Position numbers and translations under genes: made by a program
Notes under the pieces: generated by a model
What the model saw: the letters and a program-made list of their open reading frames with translations, nothing else
Told to the model about the DNA's origin: nothing
The model's database searches: none
Origin: JBGQAS01 sp964498605
GTDB taxonomy: Bacteria > Chloroflexota > Anaerolineae > Anaerolineales > Anaerolineaceae
Assembly: GCA_964498605.1 (NCBI GenBank)
Contig: CAZCHK010000034.1
Coordinates: forward strand, 1-25,320
Length of the DNA stretch: 25,320 bases
Direction of reading: 5' to 3'
Shown here: piece by piece, positions 12,824-19,438 of the stretch
Layout: every line of letters starts with the position of its first letter
Numbering within the stretch: the stretch's first letter is position 1

Positions 12824-13764
12824 AGATAACATCCAGGCAACCCTGCTGCGGCGGTAAGGAACCCGAAGCACAGAAAAATGAAGAGCACAATTGCTGCTGC
12901 GGCGGTAAAAAACACGAGCATCAACATGAAGAGCATGGCTGCTGTGGTGGAGAGAAACATGAGCACCAGCATGAAGGGCAAGGCGGTTGCTGCTGCGGGG
13001 ATAAGACCGGAGAAGCACTGTCCCACGACGTGAAAGAGATCGTCAAAGAGCATTACAGCGCCATCGCCCGCGGTGAGCACGGCTGCGGCTGCAAGAGCGA
13101 ACCGACGGATGACGAGATCAACGCCGCGGTGGCGAAGTCGCTGGGCTACAGCGATGAGGAGATCAGGCTTGGCGGCGAAGCTAACTTGGGACTGGGCTGC
13201 GGCAATCCCACCGCACTGGGTCTCATCCGCGAGGGTGAGACCGTGCTGGACATGGGTTCCGGCGCGGGGTTCGACGCCTTCCTGGCTGCGCGCAAAGTTG
13301 GTAAAAGGGGCAAGGTCATCGGTGTGGACATGACTCCTGAGATGATCGAGCGTGCCCGCAAGAATGCTGTGAAATACGGCTTTGAGAATGTTGAATTCCG
13401 CCTGGGTGATATCGAAGCGCTGCCCTTGCCTGACACCAGCGTGGATGTGATCATCAGCAACTGCGTCATCAACCTGGCGCCGGACAAGCTCAAGGTCTTC
13501 AAGGAAGCCTTCCGCGTACTGCGCCCGGGTGGACGCCTGTTCGTATCGGATATCGTCCTTCTGGGTGAACTGACCCCCGAGCAACGCGCCGATGAAGATC
13601 TCATCGCTGGCTGTGTGAGCGGTGCCATCCTGAGGGATGATTATCTCGATCGTTTGAAGCAAGCCGGGTTCAAAGTGCGTGTGCTGGATGACGATAAGGA
13701 CATCAGCCAGCGTCAGTACAAAGGCATTCCCCTGGAAAGCCTGAAGGTTGAAGGTTCAAAATAA
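12820..13764 (+). CDS. arsM: Arsenite S-adenosylmethionine methyltransferase with Cys/His-repeat N-terminus
   Basis: 314 residues, longer than typical ArsM because of a ~60-residue N-terminal extension. The extension has CCGG/CCCG clusters at residues 9, 25, 41 and 57, exactly 16 apart, with HEHQHE stretches between the later ones (10 Cys, 8 His). The rest is a SAM methyltransferase: 'HGCGCKS' (Cys89, Cys91), 'NLGLGCGNPTALG' (Cys127), SAM motif 'VLDMGSGAGFDAFLAA', 'GVDMTPEMIERAR', 'DVIISNCVINLAPDK' and 'LIAGCVSGA'. The 'LGLGCGNP', 'SNCVINL' and 'GC.SGA' signatures are those of ArsM, which methylates As(III) with cysteine ligands. It is coupled to arsR and followed by a bidirectional terminator. 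The extension probably binds As(III) or soft metals, which is inferred. No arsB/acr3 or arsC is adjacent. Confidence 0.92.
   Translation: MKITSRQPCCGGKEPEAQKNEEHNCCCGGKKHEHQHEEHGCCGGEKHEHQHEGQGGCCCGDKTGEALSHDVKEIVKEHYSAIARGEHGCGCKSEPTDDEINAAVAKSLGYSDEEIRLGGEANLGLGCGNPTALGLIREGETVLDMGSGAGFDAFLAARKVGKRGKVIGVDMTPEMIERARKNAVKYGFENVEFRLGDIEALPLPDTSVDVIISNCVINLAPDKLKVFKEAFRVLRPGGRLFVSDIVLLGELTPEQRADEDLIAGCVSGAILRDDYLDRLKQAGFKVRVLDDDKDISQRQYKGIPLESLKVEGSK
12844..12999 (+). repeat. 48-bp-periodic coding repeat in arsM
   Basis: TGCTG(C/T)-type double or triple Cys codons start at 12844, 12892, 12940 and 12988, a constant 48-bp period. The last two inter-cluster spacers encode nearly the same residues (KHEHQHE, Gly and acidic neighbours), so the array looks like unit duplication followed by divergence. 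Confidence 0.85.
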
Positions 13765-13816
13765 TCTATCCAGCGAAAGACCGACTGGAACGCTTAAAAA
13801 AAACCGCGTCTGGAAA

Positions 13817-13843
13817 TGAATTGACCCCCTAAAAACAGACACG
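13817..13843. mobile_element. Possible insertion-sequence end remnant
   Basis: A 27-bp stretch reading TGAATTGACCCCCTAAAAAC followed by AGACACG, between arsM and its terminator, resembles the TGNACTGACCCCC...GACA termini of IS3-family (IS150-like) elements. No transposase and no partner end is present here, so at most a solo remnant. Resemblance is from memory and weak. Confidence 0.2.
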
Positions 13844-13848
13844 AAAAG

Positions 13849-13888
13849 AAAGCACCCCCTGTGAGAAAATTGAAACAGGGGGTGCTTT
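13849..13888. terminator. Bidirectional terminator between arsM and cupin genes
   Basis: Perfect 14-bp stem AAAGCACCCCCTGT / ACAGGGGGTGCTTT, 12-nt loop, with an A-run on the left and TTTTT on the right. It serves the converging transcripts. Confidence 0.9.
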
Positions 13889-13904
13889 TTAAAATTTCGT
13901 TGCA

Positions 13905-14300
13905 TTATTTCTTCTTGTGATGAGCCAGCTCGGCGGCTTCAGCTTGCGCCTTCGTTTTGTGGATGGTGCCGTCGGGATGATTGGGCGGCGTGTATACGGT
14001 GTAGAGCTGCAGCGGTTCAGTCCTGGAGGCATTGATCACGTTGTGCCAGGTGCCGGCGGGGATGATGGCCGCGTCACCCGCGCAAATGGTGTGGGTTTCG
14101 GTCTCGTTCAGGACAAACCTGGCTTTGCCAGTCTCGACGCGGAAGAACTGGTCAACGGTCTTATGGATCTCGTTGCCGATCTCCTCCCCGCCTTCCAGCT
14201 TCATCACCACCAGCTGCATGTATTTGCTGGTGAATAGCACTTTGCGGAAGTTTTTATTCTTCCCGGTCTCTTTTTCGATGTGTCCAAAATACCCTGTCAT
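13905..14300 (-). CDS. Single-domain cupin protein
   Basis: 131 residues. Cupin motif 1 is present as 'GNEIHKTVDQFFRVETGKARF', with His and Glu in the metal-ligand positions. Motif 2 is 'DAAIIPAGTWHNVINAS', with the third His. The 'LQLYTVYTPPNHPDGTIHKTK' tail is typical of small bacterial cupins often annotated as mannose-6-phosphate-isomerase-like. The length is usual. The C-terminal tail is basic and Lys-rich (HHKKK). The ribosome binding site AAGGAG lies 7 bp before the ATG. Cupins of this size may be isomerases, dioxygenases or sensors, and the substrate cannot be told from sequence. It converges on arsM across a shared terminator and appears monocistronic. Confidence 0.85.
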   Translation of the reverse strand: MTGYFGHIEKETGKNKNFRKVLFTSKYMQLVVMKLEGGEEIGNEIHKTVDQFFRVETGKARFVLNETETHTICAGDAAIIPAGTWHNVINASRTEPLQLYTVYTPPNHPDGTIHKTKAQAEAAELAHHKKK

Positions 14301-14369
14301 ATCTTCTCCTTATCAGATCGTCTGTGAAATAATCAACTTGATAATAACATAAGGCTATCAAAAATACGG

Positions 14370-14840
14370 TTAATCCCCGGTATCATCCTCGCTAAGTGCA
14401 TCCCGGATCAATTGCTTTTGGATGAGGAGGATGTCCGGCAGTTCATCCAATGTGTACCAGCTGGTGGATTTGACCTCAGCGCTGGGAGTGAACGAGCCGC
14501 CGTTGAGTGTGCAGAGGTAGACAATAGCCAGGTGACGCAATTCCGTCTCGTTGATCACGCGGAACAATCTCTCCACTCTGACGACTAACCCGCTTTCTTC
14601 GGCGATCTCACGCACGATGGCCTCTGCCGGCTGCTCGTGGATATCCAGAAATCCGCCCGGCAATCCCCAGGGCTGATCACGGCGGTAGGTGTGCTCAAAG
14701 AGGAGAACCTCTCGATTTTCGTTAAAAACGATGCCGTGCACGCCGACATGATAGCTCGGGATGATCAAGCCGATCAGGAAGCGCCGCAGCGCCTTGGATC
14801 TGGGCACCAGGCGCCAGAGTTTGAGCAGGAAATCGTGCAT
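14370..14840 (-). CDS. Nudix hydrolase
   Basis: 156 residues from ATG 14840. The Nudix box is complete: 'GGFLDIHEQPAEAIVREIAE' followed by ESG, with REIAEE as the metal-binding helix. Flanking strands ('YHVGVHGIVFNENREVLLFEHTY') fit the fold. The N-terminal 'MHDFLLKLWRLVPRSKALRRFLIGL' is basic and helical, common in a subgroup of Nudix proteins. Nudix enzymes hydrolyse nucleoside-diphosphate-linked compounds; the substrate is unknown. A TTG start 18 bases upstream is open in frame, but it overlaps the perfect TATAAT at 14852-14847. The predicted transcription start is exactly the ATG at 14840, so the shorter, leaderless start is preferred. It lies 24 bp downstream of another Nudix gene. Confidence 0.88.
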   Translation of the reverse strand: MHDFLLKLWRLVPRSKALRRFLIGLIIPSYHVGVHGIVFNENREVLLFEHTYRRDQPWGLPGGFLDIHEQPAEAIVREIAEESGLVVRVERLFRVINETELRHLAIVYLCTLNGGSFTPSAEVKSTSWYTLDELPDILLIQKQLIRDALSEDDTGD

Positions 14841-14846
14841 GGCTTG

Positions 14847-14852
14847 ATTATA
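14847..14852 (-). promoter_or_regulatory. -10 box, leaderless Nudix transcript
   Basis: TATAAT on the reverse strand; predicted +1 at 14840, which is the A of the start codon. No ribosome binding site precedes the ATG. Confidence 0.6.
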
Positions 14853-14864
14853 CGGCAACCGGAA

Positions 14865-15317
14865 TTAGAAACGCATCTCTTCCAGTCCCAGGTAGCGTGC
14901 GGTGACTGGCTGCGCGCAGCGCTCAACCCAGAATTGATCTTTCAACGGGAGGGGAAAGATGTTCATGCCCTGCAGTTCCCCACAAGTGAACCAGCGTGCC
15001 TCTACTAGAAAGCTTTCGTCCGCGTCCCTGTTGGAAAGGGACAATTCCCCGCTTGCACCTGAAGCCAGGATGAAGAACTTGATGAAGTGGTATTCCGTAT
15101 CGTAGAACTCCTGGATGTACAGGATGGAGCCCAGCTCGACTTGCAGACCGGTCTCCTCCAGCGTTTCACGCCGGGCACATTCGAATACGGACTCGCTGCC
15201 CTTTACACTTCCGCCTGGCGGTACCCAGAAATCGTATTTGCCTTCTTCCAGGTGGTGGACGAGGAGCAGGCGTTCATTTTCAACGATCAGGGATGCCGCG
15301 CTGATACCGTATCGCAT
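14865..15317 (-). CDS. Nudix hydrolase (MutT-like)
   Basis: 150 residues. The Nudix box is 'PPGGSVKGSESVFECARRE' followed by TLEETGL, with all catalytic Glu positions present. The N-terminus 'RYGISAASLIVENERLLLVHH' is the usual first strand-loop-strand. It is followed by 'YDTEYHFIKFFILASGAS' and 'ESFLVEARWFTCGELQG', an end common in MutT-like enzymes that act on nucleotide or nucleotide-sugar substrates. The start lies 7 bp after the methyltransferase stop codon with no Shine-Dalgarno sequence. A GATAAT at 15329-15324 places a possible transcription start exactly on the ATG, so it may be read both by readthrough and as a leaderless message. Confidence 0.88.
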   Translation of the reverse strand: MRYGISAASLIVENERLLLVHHLEEGKYDFWVPPGGSVKGSESVFECARRETLEETGLQVELGSILYIQEFYDTEYHFIKFFILASGASGELSLSNRDADESFLVEARWFTCGELQGMNIFPLPLKDQFWVERCAQPVTARYLGLEEMRF

Positions 15318-15323
15318 GGGAGA

Positions 15324-15329
15324 ATTATC
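15324..15329 (-). promoter_or_regulatory. -10 box overlapping the methyltransferase stop codon
   Basis: GATAAT on the reverse strand, predicted +1 at 15317 on the ATG of the Nudix gene. It contains the TAA stop of the upstream methyltransferase, so coincidence is possible; the spacing equals that of the other leaderless genes. Confidence 0.45.
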
Positions 15330-15948
15330 GCCTGGCAGGTGGGGAACACACCAGCAGGAAGTGGTCCGCGGTGTCCTCGCAGCGCCACACGTGAAAACCC
15401 GCCCGGTGCAGCAGCCAGCGCAGCCTGATTGGATGAGACAAGGTGTGCCTGCGAATCTCTGGCGAGGAAGAGCTGCCGTGAATGGCGTTCACCCGCGCCC
15501 GGCTGACATCGTGAAGGATGATGAGCGTGCCGCAGTCCGTGATAAGGCGGCGCAGTTCACGCATGGAAGGCAGGAGCGGACGCAGGTGCGGCAGTGAGTT
15601 ATGGCAAATGATGGCGTCAAACCCGCCTGAGGCGAATGGGGGCTGGCCGGCATCAGCCACCACCAGCGCGGCATCCGGAGCTTTGGGGGCTGCCATGCTC
15701 AGCATGACCGGCGACAGATCAACACCGGTGACATCCCGGCAGTCCAATCTTTGGTTCAGCACTTCCAGCATGTCACCGGTGCCCGATCCGATATCCAGCA
15801 CCCTCTGTGCTCTGCGCATCAGGTCAGCGTAGGGTGAAAGCAGCCGCGAGAGCTTATCCCTCCGCTCGGGAGGTTGGAGGGCGTCCCACTCCAGCGCCAG
15901 GTGGTCAAAGTAAGCTTGCGTGGTTGCGATATAGTTCAGTATTCGCAT
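15325..15948 (-). CDS. Class I SAM-dependent methyltransferase
   Basis: 207 residues from ATG 15948; the TTG start further up is less likely and would lie in the presumed promoter. The N-terminus 'TTQAYFDHLALEWDAL' is typical of UbiE/ArsM-like small-molecule methyltransferases. SAM motif I is 'VLDIGSGTGDMLEVL' (about 59-73), the acidic motif II loop is 'DVTGVDLSPVML', and motif post-I is 'FDAIICHNSLPHL'. The substrate is unknown. A possible -10 GATACT (15964-15959) would give a 4-nt leader. It is the first gene of a minus-strand run with two Nudix hydrolases, but no shared pathway is evident. Confidence 0.88.
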   Translation of the reverse strand: MRILNYIATTQAYFDHLALEWDALQPPERRDKLSRLLSPYADLMRRAQRVLDIGSGTGDMLEVLNQRLDCRDVTGVDLSPVMLSMAAPKAPDAALVVADAGQPPFASGGFDAIICHNSLPHLRPLLPSMRELRRLITDCGTLIILHDVSRARVNAIHGSSSSPEIRRHTLSHPIRLRWLLHRAGFHVWRCEDTADHFLLVCSPPARR

Positions 15949-16071
15949 CGTTATCTGTAGTATCAAACCGCTTTATTGTACTGTGAATCTGTAATGTCCG
16001 TGTCCGGTACTGTAAGGATTGGTAGATTTCATCGCGGTTGTCAGACACATTTGATGGCTCACCATCAGTGG

Positions 16072-16077
16072 TACAAT
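16072..16077 (+). promoter_or_regulatory. -10 box of pdxS
   Basis: TACAAT, predicted +1 about 16084, giving a 24-nt leader with TGGAGG (16095-16100). A weak TTGATG lies 15 bp upstream of the box. Confidence 0.45.
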
Positions 16078-16107
16078 ACCAGCGAATCATATTCTGGAGG
16101 TTCGTAT

Positions 16108-16995
16108 ATGAAAGCGACAACCGGTTCATTTGCCGTGAAAAAAGGTCTGGCGCAGATGCTCAAAGGCGGCGTGATCATGGACGTGGTCACAGAGGACCAC
16201 GCAAAAATTGCCGAGGACGCCGGCGCGTGCGCCGTGATGGCTCTGGAGCGTGTCCCCGCGGATATCCGCGCGCAGGGAGGGGTGGCACGCATGTCAGATC
16301 CTGGATTGATCGAAAGGATCATGCAGGCTGTATCCATCCCGGTGATGGCGAAATGCCGCATCGGTCATTTCGTTGAAGCGCAGATCCTGGAAGCCATTGG
16401 CGTCGATTACATCGACGAATCGGAGGTTCTCACTCCCGCGGATGAAGCGCACCACATCAACAAGCACAATTTCAAAGTGCCCTTCGTGTGCGGCTGCCGC
16501 AACCTTGGGGAAGCCCTGCGCCGCGTGGGTGAAGGCGCAGCCATGATCCGCACCAAGGGTGAAGCCGGCACGGGTGACGTGGTGGAAGCCGTGCGACATG
16601 CACGCCAGGTGCTGGGCGAGATCCGCCTGCTGCAAAACATGCCGGACGAGGAAGTGATGGCATTCGCCAAGACAATCGCCGCGCCGTACGAGATCGTGAT
16701 GGAAACAAAGAAGCTGGGACGCATGCCCGTGGTCAATTTTGCCGCCGGCGGCGTGGCCACCCCCGCGGACGCCGCGCTGATGATGCAGCTGGGTGTGGAC
16801 GGTGTGTTCGTCGGCTCGGGTATCTTCAAGTCCGGAGATCCGGCCAGGCGCGCCGCAGCCATCGTCAAAGCTGTCACCCACTACCAGGACGCCAAGATCC
16901 TGGTGGAGGTCAGCCGCGACCTGGGCGAACCCATGGTGGGCATCAACATCTCGGGCATGGAAGACAAGGACCGCATCGCCGGCAGGGGCTGGTAA
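16108..16995 (+). CDS. pdxS: Pyridoxal 5'-phosphate synthase, PdxS subunit
   Basis: 295 residues from ATG 16108, which follows TGGAGG; the open frame further upstream is outside the conserved protein. PdxS condenses ribose-5-phosphate, glyceraldehyde-3-phosphate and ammonia into pyridoxal 5'-phosphate. The sequence is highly conserved: 'KKGLAQMLKGGVIMDV' with the early active-site Asp, 'ALERVPADIRAQGGVARM', 'IPVMAKCRIGHFVEAQ' with the Schiff-base Lys, 'VDYIDESEVLTPAD', 'MIRTKGEAGTG' with the second catalytic Lys, and 'NFAAGGVATPADAA...GVDGVFVGSGIFKS'. Twelve subunits form the core to which PdxT docks. PdxT is encoded 137 bp downstream. The PdxS/PdxT route is the DXP-independent vitamin B6 pathway. 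Confidence 0.97.
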   Translation: MKATTGSFAVKKGLAQMLKGGVIMDVVTEDHAKIAEDAGACAVMALERVPADIRAQGGVARMSDPGLIERIMQAVSIPVMAKCRIGHFVEAQILEAIGVDYIDESEVLTPADEAHHINKHNFKVPFVCGCRNLGEALRRVGEGAAMIRTKGEAGTGDVVEAVRHARQVLGEIRLLQNMPDEEVMAFAKTIAAPYEIVMETKKLGRMPVVNFAAGGVATPADAALMMQLGVDGVFVGSGIFKSGDPARRAAAIVKAVTHYQDAKILVEVSRDLGEPMVGINISGMEDKDRIAGRGW

Positions 16996-17061
16996 ATCCG
17001 GCGCTTTTGGAGGGGCAGCCCACCGGACTACCTGAACATGCCAGCATACAGGTTAACTCAC

Positions 17062-17089
17062 GGGGCGTCCGCAGAGGCCGCCTCTTAAT
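17062..17089 (+). terminator. Weak hairpin between pdxS and pdxT
   Basis: GGGGCG / CGCCTC (6 bp, one G-U pair) with an 11-nt loop, then TTAATTT. A weak or partial terminator; with the pdxT -10 box downstream, it suggests that pdxT is at least partly transcribed on its own. Confidence 0.35.
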
Positions 17090-17120
17090 TTCACACTTAA
17101 AATGGTTCGATCATACGATT

Positions 17121-17126
17121 TATAAT
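17121..17126 (+). promoter_or_regulatory. -10 box, leaderless pdxT transcript
   Basis: TATAAT with predicted +1 at 17133, exactly the second of two adjacent ATG codons (17130 and 17133). The family consensus start MKIGVLALQG corresponds to 17133. Confidence 0.6.
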
Positions 17127-17132
17127 AGGATG

Positions 17133-17711
17133 ATGAAAATCGGCGTGCTTGCCCTGCAGGGTGACTTTTCGGAGCACGAAACCATGCTGCGCAACCTTGA
17201 TATCGAGGTGGTGCATGTGCGCCTTCCCGAACACCTGCGCGGTCTGAACGGGTTGATCATTCCTGGCGGCGAATCAACCACCATCGGTAAGCTGGCGGCC
17301 GCCTACCACCTGATGGATCCGCTGCGTGAATTTGGCAGGAAGCAGGCCATATGGGGCACCTGCGCAGGTGCCATCTTCCTCTCCAACGACGCCAAGCGAG
17401 ACCAACCTCTGCTGAAGCTGATGGACATCGTCACCGAGCGTAACGCTTTCGGGCGCCAGGTGGATTCCTTCGAAATCGCTCTCACCGTGCCTGTTTTACA
17501 TGATTTTGACCCTCCCCAGCGGCCTTTCAACGCCATCTTTATCCGCGCCCCGCTCATCGAAAGCGTCGGCAAAGGTGTGGAGATCCTTGCCAGCCTGCCC
17601 AACGGGCGCATCGTGGCCGCACGTCAGGGACGCCTGTTGGCTACATCCTTCCATCCCGAGCTGACCGGTGACGACCGCTTCCACCGTCTGTTTCTGAGCC
17701 TGTGCCCATGA
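17133..17711 (+). CDS. pdxT: Pyridoxal 5'-phosphate synthase, glutaminase subunit PdxT
   Basis: 192 residues. PdxT hydrolyses glutamine and channels ammonia to PdxS. The class I-like glutaminase triad is present: nucleophile Cys in 'IWGTCAGAIFL', and His/Glu in 'SFHPELTGD'. Other family motifs are 'KIGVLALQGDFSEHE', 'GLIIPGGESTTIGKL' and 'FIRAPLIESVG'. The length is normal. The start at 17133 is chosen from the conserved N-terminus and the leaderless -10 spacing. Its stop overlaps the ATG of the next gene (ATGA at 17708-17711). Confidence 0.97.
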   Translation: MKIGVLALQGDFSEHETMLRNLDIEVVHVRLPEHLRGLNGLIIPGGESTTIGKLAAAYHLMDPLREFGRKQAIWGTCAGAIFLSNDAKRDQPLLKLMDIVTERNAFGRQVDSFEIALTVPVLHDFDPPQRPFNAIFIRAPLIESVGKGVEILASLPNGRIVAARQGRLLATSFHPELTGDDRFHRLFLSLCP

Positions 17712-18649
17712 ACGCGCGACCTTTCAACTGGCAAGACATCCTGCCCCTCATCCGCTACGGCGAAAATGTGCTCAGCCTGAATGCCTCTCTGCGTCTGACG
17801 CGGGGAAACCCGGCCGGCCTGGGGGGGCTGTTCACGCTGCTGCACCCTGGCATCGGCAGCTTCACCGCGGTCGTCCCTGGCGGCGGCAGGCGCGCCACAG
17901 CCATCGGGCAGGTGTCACGCAGTGGCGCCGAGCACGCCGCGCGCCTGTCCTTCATCATGCCCGAGGACTCCATTGGCGAGGATGCGCTCTTCGCCCTGCT
18001 GGACATGCTGACCTGCCAGGCGGGTGAAATGGGAGCCGGTGCGCTGCTATTGGAACTTGAGGAGGAGCACGCCATGTTCAACGCTTTCCGCCAGGCGGGT
18101 TTCGGCGTGTACGCCTGGCAGCACATTTGGAGGATGCCCGAGCTGAGCGCTACCAGTGATGAAAGCACGAAACTCTGGCAGGAATGTGATCCTGAGAGCC
18201 AGTTTACCATCAGGAAATTGTATGCTGCCGTGGTTCCTCCACTGGTACAGTCGGTGGAGCCCGATCCACCTGAAAGCAGCTCCTGCTGGATGATCAAACT
18301 GGATGGTGATGTGAGCGCGTTCGCCTCCGGCGTGTTCGGCACGCACGGCATCCTCCTGCGCCTGGTGCTGCATCCGCAGATCGAGAACGACGAGAGATTG
18401 CTGCCCCATCTGCTGAACCAGTTCTCCACGCTGGGGAGGCCGGTGTACGTGGCTGAGCGCTTGCACCAGGCTCACCTGGGCGGCATGCTGCGTGACCTGG
18501 GGGCTGAAGCCTCTCCCCTCTACGCGCTGATGGCTAAACCGCTGCTGGCGCGCGTGAAGGAGCCCCTTGGCGAACGTGTGCGGCGGGTCGTCAATGGGCG
18601 CCAGCCCGAACCGACCGTGCCGATGAGCACGATCAGCTTCGAAAATTAA
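17708..18649 (+). CDS. GNAT-like protein coupled to pdxT
   Basis: 313 residues from ATG 17708, inside the pdxT stop codon. The N-terminal half has the rhythm of a GNAT acetyltransferase: 'GSFTAVV', 'ATAIGQVSRSGAEHAARLSFIMPE', 'LFALLDMLTCQAGEMGAGALLLELEEE' and 'MFNAFRQAGFGVYAWQHIWRM'. The canonical Q/RxxGxG/A acetyl-CoA loop is not clear. The C-terminal half may repeat the fold ('CWMIKLDGDVSAFASGVFGTHGILLRLVLHP', 'LLPHLLNQFSTLGRPVYVAERLHQAHLGGMLRDLGAEASP'), giving a tandem GNAT-like layout without an obvious active site. Function is unknown. Coupling to pdxT may reflect shared expression rather than a shared pathway. It reads as one continuous frame with codon use like its neighbours. Confidence 0.55.
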   Translation: MNARPFNWQDILPLIRYGENVLSLNASLRLTRGNPAGLGGLFTLLHPGIGSFTAVVPGGGRRATAIGQVSRSGAEHAARLSFIMPEDSIGEDALFALLDMLTCQAGEMGAGALLLELEEEHAMFNAFRQAGFGVYAWQHIWRMPELSATSDESTKLWQECDPESQFTIRKLYAAVVPPLVQSVEPDPPESSSCWMIKLDGDVSAFASGVFGTHGILLRLVLHPQIENDERLLPHLLNQFSTLGRPVYVAERLHQAHLGGMLRDLGAEASPLYALMAKPLLARVKEPLGERVRRVVNGRQPEPTVPMSTISFEN

Positions 18650-18654
18650 CACAC

Positions 18655-18660
18655 TATAAT
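18655..18660 (+). promoter_or_regulatory. -10 box of the 18680 lipoprotein gene
   Basis: TATAAT six bases after the previous stop codon. Predicted +1 is about 18667, directly at the AGGAGG ribosome binding site (18668-18673). Confidence 0.5.
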
Positions 18661-18679
18661 GATTGCTAGGAGGAGTCCA

Positions 18680-19312
18680 ATGAAAAATGGAAAGTCATTT
18701 GCTGTTGTTATTTTCACAGTATTGATCATCCTGCTTGTTTTTGGAGCAGCATCGTGCTCGTTGTTCGGCATCAGCCAGTCCCGAACCTATTACGACACCC
18801 TGGATCTGAAGACACCTGAAAAGGCGGTCAAAACTTTTGTCAAAGCGTATCAAGAACGGGATTTTTGGACCGTCTGGCTGGTATTTTCAGGAAAGACGCA
18901 AGCTATTGTTTCTCAACAATTCTCGCTTTTAGACCTTCATAATTTGATTGATTATGAAACCAACTCACCGCTAGAAGAGAATATTCCATATTTCAATAAA
19001 GGTCTCTTTGATGGGGAGCATGTTGATTTTGGGTATATCTTTGATGAAAATATGCTGGCAGCCAGTGAGAATAGCATGCTCCTTTTCGATCTCTCAGGAG
19101 TAGTGGTGATCACTTCATCCACCCCATCCAGCATTTCTCCCACCCAGGAAGCGGTCGATGTAACAACCAACGTGGGGAAGGTTCAGGGGATCATCTTTCG
19201 CATGGTGCAGGCTCCCAGCGGAAAATGGCGCCTCTACCAGGTCATCTTGCCCGGAGGTGTTGACGACAGCAGCGATCCGAACTGCATCCCCTGGTCCATC
19301 CCGGAAGCATGA
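18680..19312 (+). CDS. Lipoprotein of unknown function
   Basis: 210 residues from ATG 18680, chosen over the ATG at 18659 because AGGAGG lies 6 bp before it and the upper ATG overlaps the -10 box. A long hydrophobic signal ends GAASC (Cys26), a slightly atypical lipobox. The mature part begins 'TYYDTLDLKTPEKAVKTFVKAYQERDFWTVWLVFS', a start seen in NTF2/SnoaL-like lipoproteins that sample small ligands. It ends with a strand-rich region ('GKVQGIIFRMVQAPSGKWRLYQVILPGG'), which also fits an NTF2-like cone fold. This family suggestion is tentative. The middle of the gene is more AT-rich than its neighbours. It precedes two other lipoprotein genes in the same direction, each with its own promoter. 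Confidence 0.7.
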   Translation: MKNGKSFAVVIFTVLIILLVFGAASCSLFGISQSRTYYDTLDLKTPEKAVKTFVKAYQERDFWTVWLVFSGKTQAIVSQQFSLLDLHNLIDYETNSPLEENIPYFNKGLFDGEHVDFGYIFDENMLAASENSMLLFDLSGVVVITSSTPSSISPTQEAVDVTTNVGKVQGIIFRMVQAPSGKWRLYQVILPGGVDDSSDPNCIPWSIPEA

Positions 19313-19379
19313 AACCCTCTTTCCCAATCTATCTCCATCGCTGCTTGAAACTGAGAATGTACCAATGTGACAGGTGACA

Positions 19380-19408
19380 TTGCTCAAACACATGTTTATT
19401 TATATAAT
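19380..19408 (+). promoter_or_regulatory. Promoter of the 19439 lipoprotein gene
   Basis: TTGCTC (19380-19385), 17 bp, TATAAT (19403-19408). The leader carries CGGAGGAG (19428-19435). Confidence 0.6.
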
Positions 19409-19438
19409 TGACTATCAACTGAATTTACGGAGGAGAAA

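Noticed and set aside
12844..12999. 48-bp periodic sequence considered as a CRISPR array
   Set aside because: The units are diverged, in frame inside arsM, and encode Cys/His motifs; there are no identical repeats with unique spacers.
12802..13662. Long 286-codon reverse frame opposite arsM
   Set aside because: It is a shadow of the arsM coding bias; the forward frame has unmistakable ArsM motifs, a promoter and an operator.
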